DNA from: Nostoc sp. NMS9
Lineage (GTDB): Bacteria; Cyanobacteriota; Cyanobacteriia; Cyanobacteriales; Nostocaceae
Direction: 5' to 3'
DNA: 33,022 nt
NCBI RefSeq assembly: GCF_017114995.1
Contig: NZ_JABXKL010000077.1
Coordinates: forward strand, 1-33,022
In this document: positions 15,314 through 23,499 of the stretch, in pieces
How positions within the stretch are numbered: the stretch's first letter is position 1
How the letters are laid out: each line of letters begins with the position of its first letter
Position numbers and translations under genes: made by a program
The notes under the pieces: model-generated
Database searches by the model: none
Told to the model about the DNA's origin: nothing
What the model saw: the letters and a program-made list of their open reading frames with translations, nothing else

Positions 15314-15349
15314 TTTTGCAATATCTCTACTTATAGAGATATTGCAAAA
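15314..15349. promoter_or_regulatory. Perfect 16-bp inverted repeat upstream of HTH gene
   Basis: TTTTGCAATATCTCTA (15314-15329) and TAGAGATATTGCAAAA (15334-15349) are perfect inverted copies around a 4-base spacer. It lies 72 bases upstream of the preferred HTH start, and 3 bases upstream of the alternative start at 15311. Its place suggests an operator for the exporter operon, perhaps bound by the HTH protein itself. If transcribed it would also form a strong hairpin. Confidence 0.7.
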
Positions 15350-15979
15350 GCTAATTTTTTTGCAACTGTAATACTTGTTACTATTTGTTTTTTATTTTAT
15401 GCAAAAAATAATTAAGTTAAGTAATATGTTTTACAACTGTTTTTAAGTATCCCTTTTCTAAGCCTAGATTAGGCTACAAATCCAATTCGTAAATTCCGAA
15501 AATAGTCGTTAAATTTTAGTAAACTTTTTGTAAAAATAAATTTCTCGTGAGCAGAGAAAAAAGCTATAACAGAGTCGCCATTACCACAGATGAAAATTCG
15601 TTTGGGAGATCGTATACGTAACGGCCTGCTTGTGATTTGAAAAGTCTAACAGTAGCTAAAGTTACATAGCGATAAGAAATGTGAAACAGATCTGATTAAA
15701 CAATTCTATATATGTGTAGCTATGTTAACAAACAGAATTCAGGAGTCAGGAGCCAGAATGGGCTAAACGCCCCGCTACCGCTAACAGAATTGAATTCTGT
15801 GTGACACTTCTCTACGAGAAACTTTGCGTAGCTTGCTTCCACGTTCGCGTAGCGTCCCGTAGGGAAGTGGTATGACAAGCTCAGTTACTACTGGCGGATA
15901 GTGCAGCGATCGCACCAGAGCAGCTTGATTCTGACCGGAGGCGGAGCGTCTCCGGCTCCGCTCCTGAATTCTTCTTTAA
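15350..15979. other. Intergenic region with AT-rich promoter area and repeat block
   Basis: The left part (15350-15730) is AT-rich and should carry the promoter of the HTH-exporter operon. The right part is a composite repeat block, listed separately. No supportable gene on either strand. Confidence 0.6.
15735..15971. repeat. Composite MITE-like repeat block with terminal inverted repeats
   Basis: A 237-base block bounded by GAATTCAGGAG (15735-15745) and its exact reverse complement CTCCTGAATTC (15961-15971). Inside are a perfect palindrome, CAGAATT-G-AATTCTG (15785-15799), an inverted repeat CTTCTCTACG/CGTAGGGAAG (15807-15816 and 15858-15867) and a GGAGGCGGAGCGTCTCCGGCTCC-like inverted segment near 15938-15962. 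These look like several dispersed repeats nested together. No ORF is present. Confidence 0.7.
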
Positions 15980-17548
15980 TCAAATCCAAGAGTTGAACCA
16001 CATTCGCAGCTTATAACCGTCAGGAGAGAGGGGTAAACCCAAATAAATAGGCATCCAGAAAATAAAAGCAGCCAGAATTATAAAAGTAATGGTGACACCT
16101 AGCACCCGGAGTTGTTGATAATAACTACAAAGACACCGATCAACAAACCAAGCGATCGCTAAAAATACAAACACTACTGCACACATATAGTGGTAGATAA
16201 AAACGCACCTTGTCACTTTCACCCAAGGTAATAAGTTAGCAGCATAATTTATAACTAAATATAAGGCAATCCAAGTATCAATACTCAGGGTTGCAGGCAT
16301 AGAAAAACGCTTTTCTCTCACCCAAGGAATTACTGCTTGTAACACCAGCATCCCTACTAAAAACAACATGGCGGCGACACCAAACCACCACAAAAATGGA
16401 TTGCCCATTGCATGGACATCATAAATAACTTGTCCAGCACCAGCAGGTAAAGGCGGGCCCATCACAGGTAACGGTTCAGTGATACTTTCAGCCGTTTGAT
16501 AATAATATGCCATTGGTCGAGTCATCAAAGGCCATTTATACCAAGCAGCACAGTAAGGATGCACGTTAGGACTATTACCACCTAAATGTAAGTGAAACTT
16601 CAAAATTTGCTGATGTACTGCAATAAATCCATAAGTTTTATCTAGTTGAAGGTGAGGAATCCAGATGATGCTGTAGATAAAAGCTGGGATAATTCCTAGA
16701 TAAAACAGCATCTGAAAAATATTGAGCTGAGTCAAGTTTTGTAGTGGTGTCTGAGATGAAGGGGATGAGGAAGATGAGGGAGAATAAGTACTAACCTCTG
16801 ACTCCTGATTTCTGACTCCTGACTCCTGATTTCTGACTCCTGCCTCCTGCCTCCTGCCTCCTGCCTCCTTCAATGAAGAGGATCTAAAAAAGAATTTGAA
16901 GTTAGGAAAAGAATATGTTAAATGAATTACCCAAGCTGCTATCCAAATTAGATAAGCACCTGATAGGAACCATAAACCGTTCCACTTAGTACCGACTGAG
17001 GCACCAAAACCAATGCCAGCAAAAACTAACCAAAAAGAACGTTGCCGATTTTGGTTATCTAATGCCAATAATAAAAACCAGTGCCCTAATAAACCAAAAA
17101 TGACGATATAAATATTACTTAAAGCATACCGAGACTCAACTAGAAAAATACCATCACAAGCTGTGAATAATCCTGCAAGTATTGCAAAGGTACGACGATA
17201 ACTTAACTGATAAGCGATCGCAGCCACAACTACAGGAATAAATGAGCCAGTAAGGGCATTGAACCAACGATAAGTCCAAGGCGATCGCAATGAACCTGTC
17301 AGCCCATTTACCGTATCGTGCCAAAAAGGAATGTGACTGCCAATCCAAATGCCGATGCCAATCATATATTGACTCAGCGGTGGATGAGCATTAAAAAATG
17401 GCGTATGCGTAAGATAATTATTACCAAATTTGGCAAAGTAAACTTCATCAAATACCAGAGTGTTGAATCGCTCCAGTCCCCAAAACCGTAAGGCAAGTGA
17501 GAGAATAAATACACTCACCATCCCAATTCGGAACCACTTTTTAGTCAT
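15980..17548 (-). CDS. PMT-family (GT39-like) phospholipid carrier-dependent glycosyltransferase
   Basis: A 522-residue multi-pass membrane protein of the dolichyl-phosphate-mannose-protein mannosyltransferase family. The enzymes transfer a sugar from a polyprenyl phosphate to Ser/Thr of proteins at the outer face of the membrane. The catalytic Asp34-Glu35 pair lies in the first external loop (TLVFDEVYFAKFG), followed by NAHPPLSQYMIGIG typical of the family; about ten membrane segments follow. Residues about 228-270 form a hydrophilic insert encoded by heptameric repeats (listed separately). The gene follows the GNAT gene by 31 bases, so they probably share a transcript. The substrate protein is unknown. 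Confidence 0.92.
   Translation of the reverse strand: MTKKWFRIGMVSVFILSLALRFWGLERFNTLVFDEVYFAKFGNNYLTHTPFFNAHPPLSQYMIGIGIWIGSHIPFWHDTVNGLTGSLRSPWTYRWFNALTGSFIPVVVAAIAYQLSYRRTFAILAGLFTACDGIFLVESRYALSNIYIVIFGLLGHWFLLLALDNQNRQRSFWLVFAGIGFGASVGTKWNGLWFLSGAYLIWIAAWVIHLTYSFPNFKFFFRSSSLKEAGGRRQEAGVRNQESGVRNQESEVSTYSPSSSSSPSSQTPLQNLTQLNIFQMLFYLGIIPAFIYSIIWIPHLQLDKTYGFIAVHQQILKFHLHLGGNSPNVHPYCAAWYKWPLMTRPMAYYYQTAESITEPLPVMGPPLPAGAGQVIYDVHAMGNPFLWWFGVAAMLFLVGMLVLQAVIPWVREKRFSMPATLSIDTWIALYLVINYAANLLPWVKVTRCVFIYHYMCAVVFVFLAIAWFVDRCLCSYYQQLRVLGVTITFIILAAFIFWMPIYLGLPLSPDGYKLRMWFNSWI
16739..16867. repeat. In-frame heptameric repeat insert in the PMT gene
   Basis: Tandem ACTCCTG/CCTCCTG-type heptamers run through coding sequence, giving residues such as EAGGRRQEAGVRNQESGVRN. 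Three heptamers make 21 bases, so whole sets keep the frame and give a 7-residue protein repeat (VRNQESG). The insert falls in a loop between membrane segments. Confidence 0.85.
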
Positions 17549-17579
17549 TTGTCATTAGTCATTTGTCATTGGACATTAG

Positions 17580-18173
17580 TTATTCTTTCTTCCCCTGCTT
17601 CCCCTGCTCTCCCTGCCCCCTGCTCCCCTTCCACTCTTCAGGTGCATCTAGTTGGAACAGGAGTAGCTCAATACCGTAATACTTATTTGTAGTCCCTATT
17701 GGTTTCATACCCAGTCTTTGAGTTACACGGATTGAAGCATGATTTTCTGGCTTCACTACGGCATAAATCACTGGTAAGTTCAAAACACTAAATCCGTAAT
17801 TGAGCATAACTCGTCCGGCTTCTGTTGCATACCCTTTACCCCAAGAAGCTCGCCGCAAGTGCCAGCCTACTTCATAATCTTGAGTGGGTAAACCATCTTT
17901 GTCGGGCAATTGTTTAAGAAGGATAGTTCCCACAATTGTTGTACTTTCCTTTTCAACAATTGCCCAAGATCCAGTACCATTGTTGCGTTGGTGCGTTCGC
18001 TCGATACCTTCAATCAAGCGCTGACGCTGTGACTCAATACTTGTGACGCGAGAAGTTTTACCAAGAAAGCGCGTCACTTCAGAATCGCTGTACATTACAA
18101 AAGCTTGATCGGCATCGCGTTCGGGTATCCAACTGCGAACGATCAAGCGTTCGGTTTCCAAAAGATTTGTCAT
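17580..18173 (-). CDS. GNAT family N-acetyltransferase (RimJ/RimL-like)
   Basis: A 197-residue acetyl-CoA-dependent N-acetyltransferase of the RimJ/RimL (Acetyltransf_3) type. The N-terminus LLETERLIVRSWIPERDADQ is the family start; the middle GWHLRRASWGKGYATEAGRVM holds the acetyl-CoA pyrophosphate-binding R/Q-x-x-G-x-G/A pattern (WGKGYA). The segment AVVKPENHASIRVTQRLGMK is the usual C-terminal part. The last ~14 residues (GSRGQGEQGKQGKKE) are low complexity, coded by a C-rich repeat that has probably replaced or extended the native end. Substrate unknown. It probably leads the PMT transcript. Confidence 0.9.
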   Translation of the reverse strand: MTNLLETERLIVRSWIPERDADQAFVMYSDSEVTRFLGKTSRVTSIESQRQRLIEGIERTHQRNNGTGSWAIVEKESTTIVGTILLKQLPDKDGLPTQDYEVGWHLRRASWGKGYATEAGRVMLNYGFSVLNLPVIYAVVKPENHASIRVTQRLGMKPIGTTNKYYGIELLLFQLDAPEEWKGSRGQGEQGKQGKKE

Positions 18174-18195
18174 CTTGTTTTTGGTTAAAATAGGA

Positions 18196-18224
18196 GCGAT
18201 GCCTGCGGCGGGCTACGCCAACGC
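18196..18224. repeat. Second copy of the small dispersed repeat
   Basis: A 29-base element matching the reverse complement of the trmB insertion (5136-5164) at 27 of 29 positions. It lies just upstream of the GNAT gene, between it and ppsA. Confidence 0.85.
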
Positions 18225-18292
18225 TTTTCAACATATCACTCCTGCTGATTGTACTAGTCCTAAATCAACTACAAACCATCCTACGGATGTTT

Positions 18293-20791
18293 TTACTCAG
18301 GACTCTCGACTTTTGCCACTTCCAGCATCGTCTTTAAAACTGAATCTGGATTCAGACTAATCGAGTCAATTCCCTGTTCCACCAAAAACTGAGCAAATTC
18401 TGGATAATCGCTGGGTGCTTGCCCACAAATGCCGATTTTGCGATTATATTTTTTTGCAGCCTTTATAGCCATTTTCACCATCTGCTTAACAGCTGGACTG
18501 CGTTCATCAAACAATCTCGCTACCAACGCCGAATCCCTGTCTATCCCCAGTGTTAGCTGAGTTAAATCATTAGAACCAATCGAGAAGCCATCAAATACGT
18601 CAGCAAAGTCCTCAGCCAGAATAACATTACTGGGCAACTCACACATCACATAAATCTGCAAGTCGTTAACACCCTGCTTTAAACCATTTTTTGCCATCTC
18701 TGCCAAAACTAAACGTCCCTCATCGGGAGTACGACAAAAAGGAATCATCGGGATAACATTCGTCAAACCCATTTCTTCCCGTACCCGCTTGATGGCATGA
18801 CATTCTAGGGCAAAAGCTTCTCTGTAGCCTTCATCATAGTAACGCGCCGCTCCTCGCCAACCTAACATTGGGTTTTCTTCATTAGGTTCAAACTGTCGCC
18901 CACCTAATAAATTGGCATATTCATTACTTTTGAAATCTGACATTCGGACAATCACGGGTTTTGGATAAAATGCCGCCGCAATTCTCCCTATACCTTGGGC
19001 TAATTTATCTACAAAATACTGTGGTTTATCGTCGTAAAGTGAGGTAATGTTAGCAATTTTAGCTTTGACAAATTCATCTTTTAATAATTCATAGTGAATC
19101 AACGCCATTGGATGAATTTGGATTTGGTTAGCGATGATAAATTCTGTCCGCGCTAAACCTACGCCATCGTTGGGAATTGCCGATAAACTCAATGCTTCTT
19201 GGGGATTACCAACATTCATTAAAATTTGAGTGCGGGTGCGCGGTAAGTTTTCTAAAGGAACTTCTTCAACTTCAAAAGGTAATAAGCCTGCATAAACTTT
19301 TCCCTCTTCCCCTTCAGCGCAAGAAATTGTTACCTCTTGACCAGGTTTCAAGATTTCCGTAGCATTGCCGCATCCGACGATCGCAGGTACACCCAATTCT
19401 CGCGCGATAATTGCTGCATGACATGTGCGGCCTCCAGAATTGGTGACAATTGCACTGGCGCGTTTCATAATTGGTTCCCAATCGGGATCGGTTCTCTCTG
19501 TCACCAAAACTTCCCCAACTTGGAACTGGTCGAGTTTCTGAACATCTAAAATTAGGCGTACTTTTCCTTGACTAATCGCTTCCCCAATCGCACTTCCCGT
19601 AATCAGAGGGATTGGGGATTGAGAATCAGGGAGTGAAGAGTGGGAAGATTTTTCCCCATTCCCTATTCCCCATTCCCTATTCCCCAATACCAACCGATAA
19701 CTCCGCAACACATTTCCCTTCTTCTGTGACTGGACGGTTTCGGGACGCGCTTGCACAATAAAAAGTTGGTTAGTAATTCCATCTTTTGCCCACTCGATAT
19801 CCATTGGAGTGAAAATGCCGTGGACTTGGGAATAATGGTCTTCAATTAAACATGCCCAACTTGCTAGTTGTAAAATCTCTTCATCACTCAGAGCAAATTT
19901 ACCTCTTTCGCTGGGCGAAACCGAAACATTTTTCGTAAACTTGGAGCCGTCATCATAAATCATTTTCAGTTCTTTGCTGCCCAATTTTTTATCGATAATT
20001 GGGCGGAAACCAGCTTTTAAAGTTGGTTTAAAAACATAATATTCATCGGGATTTACAGACCCCTGGACAACATTTTCACCTAAACCGTAGGCGGCTGTAA
20101 TTAGTGCCGCATCCTTAAAGCCTGTTTCTGTATCAATGGAGAACATCACCCCAGAGGTTGCTAAGTCAGAGCGCACCATTTTTTGTACACCCACAGCCAG
20201 AGCAATGCTAAAGTGGTCAAATCCCTTGGTGTGGCGATAAGAAATGGCGCGATCTGTAAATAGAGACGCAAAGCATTTATGACAAGCTGCTAAAACACCT
20301 TCGACACCGACAACGTTGAGGTAAGTTTCCTGCTGTCCAGCAAAACTAGCATCGGGAAGGTCTTCAGCAGTGGCACTGGAACGGACTGCCACATCTGTGT
20401 CTGTATGGTATCGTTCACAGAGACTATGGTATGCTGTGGCGATCGCCTCACGCAATTCTACAGGAAATGGTGTGTGGATTAATAGCGATCGCGCTTTTTT
20501 GCCGCGTTCTCGTAAATTTTTGACATCTTCAACATTCAAGTCAGCAAAAAGTTTGCGTAGCTTTGCTTCTAACCCCGCTGATTGAATGAAATGACGATAA
20601 GCGTAAGCAGTAGTGGCGAATCCGGTGGGAACATTAATGCCTTTGGGTGTTAGCTGTTGAATCATTTCCCCTAGCGAAGCATTTTTACCACCAACTACTG
20701 GTATATCAGCAATCCCAATTTCATTAAACCAGAGAATGAGCGATCGTTCTTGGGCAGATAGAGACAAAGTGCTTTTAGATACTGTAGTCAT
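18293..20791 (-). CDS. ppsA: Phosphoenolpyruvate synthase
   Basis: An 832-residue PEP synthase (pyruvate, water dikinase), which converts pyruvate and ATP to PEP, AMP and phosphate for gluconeogenesis. Domains are the ATP-binding PPDK N domain (1-350; VVGGKNASLGEMIQ at 32-45, VAVRSSATAEDLPDASFAGQ at 134-153), the phosphohistidine domain with His458 in GGRTCHAAIIARELG, and the C-terminal PEP-binding barrel (MCELPSNVILA, IGSNDLTQLTLG, and the proton-donor Cys in IGICGQAPSD). Residues about 370-396 are a repeat-coded insert between the first two domains, which makes it slightly longer than usual. The catalytic residues are intact. Confidence 0.95.
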   Translation of the reverse strand: MTTVSKSTLSLSAQERSLILWFNEIGIADIPVVGGKNASLGEMIQQLTPKGINVPTGFATTAYAYRHFIQSAGLEAKLRKLFADLNVEDVKNLRERGKKARSLLIHTPFPVELREAIATAYHSLCERYHTDTDVAVRSSATAEDLPDASFAGQQETYLNVVGVEGVLAACHKCFASLFTDRAISYRHTKGFDHFSIALAVGVQKMVRSDLATSGVMFSIDTETGFKDAALITAAYGLGENVVQGSVNPDEYYVFKPTLKAGFRPIIDKKLGSKELKMIYDDGSKFTKNVSVSPSERGKFALSDEEILQLASWACLIEDHYSQVHGIFTPMDIEWAKDGITNQLFIVQARPETVQSQKKGNVLRSYRLVLGNREWGIGNGEKSSHSSLPDSQSPIPLITGSAIGEAISQGKVRLILDVQKLDQFQVGEVLVTERTDPDWEPIMKRASAIVTNSGGRTCHAAIIARELGVPAIVGCGNATEILKPGQEVTISCAEGEEGKVYAGLLPFEVEEVPLENLPRTRTQILMNVGNPQEALSLSAIPNDGVGLARTEFIIANQIQIHPMALIHYELLKDEFVKAKIANITSLYDDKPQYFVDKLAQGIGRIAAAFYPKPVIVRMSDFKSNEYANLLGGRQFEPNEENPMLGWRGAARYYDEGYREAFALECHAIKRVREEMGLTNVIPMIPFCRTPDEGRLVLAEMAKNGLKQGVNDLQIYVMCELPSNVILAEDFADVFDGFSIGSNDLTQLTLGIDRDSALVARLFDERSPAVKQMVKMAIKAAKKYNRKIGICGQAPSDYPEFAQFLVEQGIDSISLNPDSVLKTMLEVAKVESPE
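19604..19684. repeat. In-frame repeat insert in ppsA
   Basis: An ATTGGGGATTG / CCCCATTCCCTATT-type repeat, the same class that lies between genes at 2915-2978 and 25290-25330, codes for about 27 residues (NREWGIGNGEKSSHSSLPDS and onward) at the linker between the ATP-grasp and phosphohistidine domains. The frame is kept. Confidence 0.8.
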
Positions 20792-20987
20792 AAATATTAC
20801 CTTTTAAGTTTATACTCAACTTGTAAGTGCATAACTGCTACTATATTTATTTTTCCCATATTCAACTTTAGATTTTTGGTTCTGTCGCGTAGTTTGATAT
20901 TTGGCGATGAAATGCCAATTTATAAGCAATAAAAATTAATAATTATTCAGTTTAATAACTCGCTTAAAATACCGGATGTAATAAATT

Positions 20988-21392
20988 ATGGCGCAGCTAG
21001 AACGACTCCTGAAAATGGCAGAAGATGAACTAACTGAATACAGCACTGATGCCCGCAAAATAGAAAAACTACGCCGTAAAATAGGTTTAACAGTATCGGT
21101 AACAGAACAGCAGCAAGTAAAAGAGGCATTACTTGTGACGATGAAATCTAATATAATCACCCAAGTTGTGGAAGAACAAAGACAAGCAGTAGCCTTACCA
21201 TTTTGGGGAATTGCTGGATTGAGTTTGTTACTAGGAATTTCTTTAAATCAACCCATAGGCTTGTTAGCATCTGTCGTTGGAACTGTATTAGCTTACAGAA
21301 TTCAGAAATGGGGTTGGAAATTGCAGGCAAATCGTTTATTATTACAAACATTGGAAGATATTGAAATGCGTATTACTCAACTCACTAAGTAA
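20988..21392 (+). CDS. Hypothetical membrane protein with N-terminal coiled coil
   Basis: A 134-residue protein I do not recognise. Residues 1-65 are charged and helical (LERLLKMAEDELTEYSTDAR and so on), then two membrane segments at about 69-86 and 88-104 (FWGIAGLSLLLGISL and PIGLLASVVGTVLAYRI), and a second amphipathic helix to the end. This suggests a small inner-membrane protein with both ends on the same side. It is divergent from ppsA with 196 bases between. ATG 20988 has no strong ribosome binding site. Likely conserved in cyanobacteria, but no function is implied. Confidence 0.75.
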   Translation: MAQLERLLKMAEDELTEYSTDARKIEKLRRKIGLTVSVTEQQQVKEALLVTMKSNIITQVVEEQRQAVALPFWGIAGLSLLLGISLNQPIGLLASVVGTVLAYRIQKWGWKLQANRLLLQTLEDIEMRITQLTK

Positions 21393-21640
21393 CAATAAAG
21401 ATGTATTTTATAGATAAATCATTTACATATAATTGTATTATAATGTACTCAGTAAGTAATTAATCACTTAATTTACATCTCGTAAGCACTTAACAATTCC
21501 TTTAGGATCACCATAGCAAAAAAATTAGATATTGGATTTAAGATTAGGTCTTTATTAAAAAAGACAGAAAGCAGAAGGCAGTCTTCCGTAAGCTCGAACA
21601 GCCCTCCGTCTTCATTCAATATCCTGGTTTGCAGGCAATA

Positions 21641-21757
21641 GACCTCTTGCATAAATCCAAAATAAGAACCCCACCCCGCCAAAGCTACGCTTTGTCTCCC
21701 CTCCCCGCAAGCGGGGAGGGGTTGGGGGTGGGGTGTTAGGGACTTTTGCAAGAGGTC
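21641..21757. repeat. MITE-like element with GACCTCTTGCA terminal inverted repeats
   Basis: A 117-base element with perfect 11-bp ends, GACCTCTTGCA (21641-21651) and TGCAAGAGGTC (21747-21757). It has nested C-rich and G-rich arms (CCCCACCCC and GGGGTGGGG) and a central CTCCCCGC/GCGGGGAG palindrome. It has no coding capacity. The internal arms resemble the palindrome at 4711-4766. Confidence 0.85.
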
Positions 21758-21965
21758 GAATGAATGCTACATTACCTTTTGACAGCAGATATTGAACATA
21801 GCTACGGGTTGTCTCAACTTGGAAGTCCACGTTAAAGAGTTCACTTACAATAGCTGTCGCTTCGTATATTCGCATCTGGTGTACTTCGTCAGATCGTCTG
21901 TAGTGTTTCCCCACCTTATGGAAGTTGGTAATTCGGCAAGTCAAAGTTATTGGCTCTTGACCTCT
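21758..21965 (-). pseudogene. Remnant of an unidentified gene cut by the MITE
   Basis: A - strand frame with coding-like sequence, including RITNFHKVGKHYRRSDEVHQ and SELFNVDFQVETTRSYVQYL, runs from a TGA near 21974 to the MITE, where it reads into repeat-coded residues (RPLAKVPNTPPPTPP). No plausible upstream start is visible. I do not recognise the family. Probably a fragment whose end was replaced by the insertion. Confidence 0.4.
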
Positions 21966-22010
21966 GGCTTTTCAACTAATACTACCTAGCCTTTTCTTTT
22001 AGTAAATCCT

Positions 22011-22181
22011 TTAGTTGTAGTATCTTGTGCAACTAGAATAGCGAATTTGCCCAAAATTTTTTTGAATACTTTCCCTCAAAAGAGAAGAAGCTAGTTCTTC
22101 AACAGATACTTCTTTTAAAGCAGCAGCTTTAATTCAAGATTCTTGAGTTTCTTGACTGATGTAAATATTAGTACCAATCAT
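22011..22181 (-). pseudogene. Small antitoxin-like gene with internal stop
   Basis: ATG 22181 begins MIGTNIYISQETQES, then TGA at 22134-22136, then the same frame continues IKAAALKEVSVEELASSLLR and ESIQKNFGQ before TAA at 22011. The pattern of a short strand followed by two amphipathic helices resembles ribbon-helix-helix antitoxins, but this is only a shape match. The stop makes it a probable pseudogene. Confidence 0.4.
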
Positions 22182-22266
22182 TGTTAACTCTTTCTACTTT
22201 TTTACATGATCTCAAAGATCATCAGCAAAAATTTTAGTTATGTAATATTGGTTTTCCTTTCTGTAA

Positions 22267-23499
22267 TCAACTAACGAGATCGGCGATCGCCTCTGAAGCA
22301 GGGACTACAGCTTCAGGCTGATAGCGGATGCCAGCTTGCTTGAAGCGATGTAAAGCTTCACCCAAGCGATCGCAGTCTGCAATCAAACTGATCCTGACAT
22401 AACCCTCACCTGCAATCCCAAAGGCATTACCTGGGGTAAGAACAACGCCAGTTTGCTGCAACACGTTCAGGGCAAAATCTGTGGAACCAACACCAACGGG
22501 ACACTTCACCCAAAGATACATCGTTGCCTTGGTTTTGGGGATATCCCAACCTAACTCTCCTAACCCGTGAATGAGGAAATCGCGGCGGGTACGGTAGCGT
22601 TGTTGTACCTCGTGCAAATACACATCTGGCAGTTGCAAAGCTGTTTCGGCTGCTGTTTGCAATGCTGCAAAAATGCCGTAATCCAAGTTAGTTTTCAGCG
22701 TCCGCAAACCTTGAATTATATGGCGGTTCCCCACGACAAACCCGACGCGCCAACCAGCCATATTGTAGGTTTTAGATAAGGTGTGAAATTCCACACCAAT
22801 ATCTTTCGCACCAGGAATTTCTAACAAGCTAGTGGGTTGATAACCATCAAAAGCTAACTCGGCGTAACACAAATCATGCACCAGCAAAATTTCATATTTG
22901 CGGGCAAAGGCGACGATTTCTTCAAAGAATTCGCGCGGGGCGGTAGCGGCGGTAGGATTGCTGGGATAGTTAAAATAAAGGATTTTAGCTTGTTTGGCAA
23001 CCTCGTCAGGAATAGCAGCTAAATCAATTAACCAGTCATTTTCGGGTTTGAGAATCAAACTGTGGATTTTGCCACCAGCTATCGCCGGGCCCCGAAAATG
23101 TGCCGGATAAGCCGGGGAAGGAACCAGAACTAAATCACCGGGGTTAACGTAGGCGAGTGCTAAATGGGTTAATCCTTCTTTAGAACCCAGCAATGGCAAG
23201 GCTTCGCTATCAGGATCGAGAACCACATCATAACGGCGATGATACCAGTTAGTGATGGCACGGCGGAAACTAGCTGTGCCCTCAAAGGGTGGATAACCGT
23301 GATTGGCAGGATCTTTTAAAGCTGCGATCGCCGCTTCTACTACTGGTGCTGGCGTTGCACCATCGGGGTTTCCCATACCCAAGTCAATTAAATCTAACCC
23401 TTGTTCCCGTGCTTTAGCTTTCAGTTCATCTAAACGAGCAAATACATAAGGTGGTAGTTTTTGTATGCGTTCTGCTGGGACAATCCAATTTAAACTCAT
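22267..23499 (-). CDS. AlaC-like class I/II aminotransferase
   Basis: A 410-residue PLP-dependent aminotransferase. It closely follows the pattern of E. coli AlaC (glutamate-pyruvate transaminase): RLPPYVF-like start (KLPPYVFARLDELK), DLGMGNPDGATP (39-50), HGYPPFEG, GSKEGLTHLALA, YPSNPTA (178-184), HDLCYAEL, and the PLP lysine Lys243 in HTLSKTYNMAGWRVGF. It probably makes alanine from pyruvate and glutamate, although some cyanobacterial members are annotated as aspartate or LL-diaminopimelate aminotransferases. Its ATG overlaps the stop of the upstream dehydrogenase gene (ATGA), so the two are translationally coupled. Confidence 0.9.
   Translation of the reverse strand: MSLNWIVPAERIQKLPPYVFARLDELKAKAREQGLDLIDLGMGNPDGATPAPVVEAAIAALKDPANHGYPPFEGTASFRRAITNWYHRRYDVVLDPDSEALPLLGSKEGLTHLALAYVNPGDLVLVPSPAYPAHFRGPAIAGGKIHSLILKPENDWLIDLAAIPDEVAKQAKILYFNYPSNPTAATAPREFFEEIVAFARKYEILLVHDLCYAELAFDGYQPTSLLEIPGAKDIGVEFHTLSKTYNMAGWRVGFVVGNRHIIQGLRTLKTNLDYGIFAALQTAAETALQLPDVYLHEVQQRYRTRRDFLIHGLGELGWDIPKTKATMYLWVKCPVGVGSTDFALNVLQQTGVVLTPGNAFGIAGEGYVRISLIADCDRLGEALHRFKQAGIRYQPEAVVPASEAIADLVS

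Larger units (their letters stand above)
21393..22266. other. Decayed region with gene remnants and a MITE
   Basis: An 874-base region with no intact gene I can support. It holds a MITE-like element (21641-21757) and two - strand remnants (21758-21965 and 22011-22181). The stretch 21393-21640 has no recognisable content. Confidence 0.55.

Noticed and set aside
15368..15381. GTA-N8-TAC match upstream of the HTH-exporter operon, like an NtcA site
   Set aside because: The short palindrome is expected by chance about eight times in a window of this size, and no TAN3T box lies 20-24 bases downstream on the operon strand.
21473..21751. 92-codon - strand ORF through the MITE
   Set aside because: Its N-terminal part is translated repeat (SLTPHPQPLPACGEG) and the rest has no family character.
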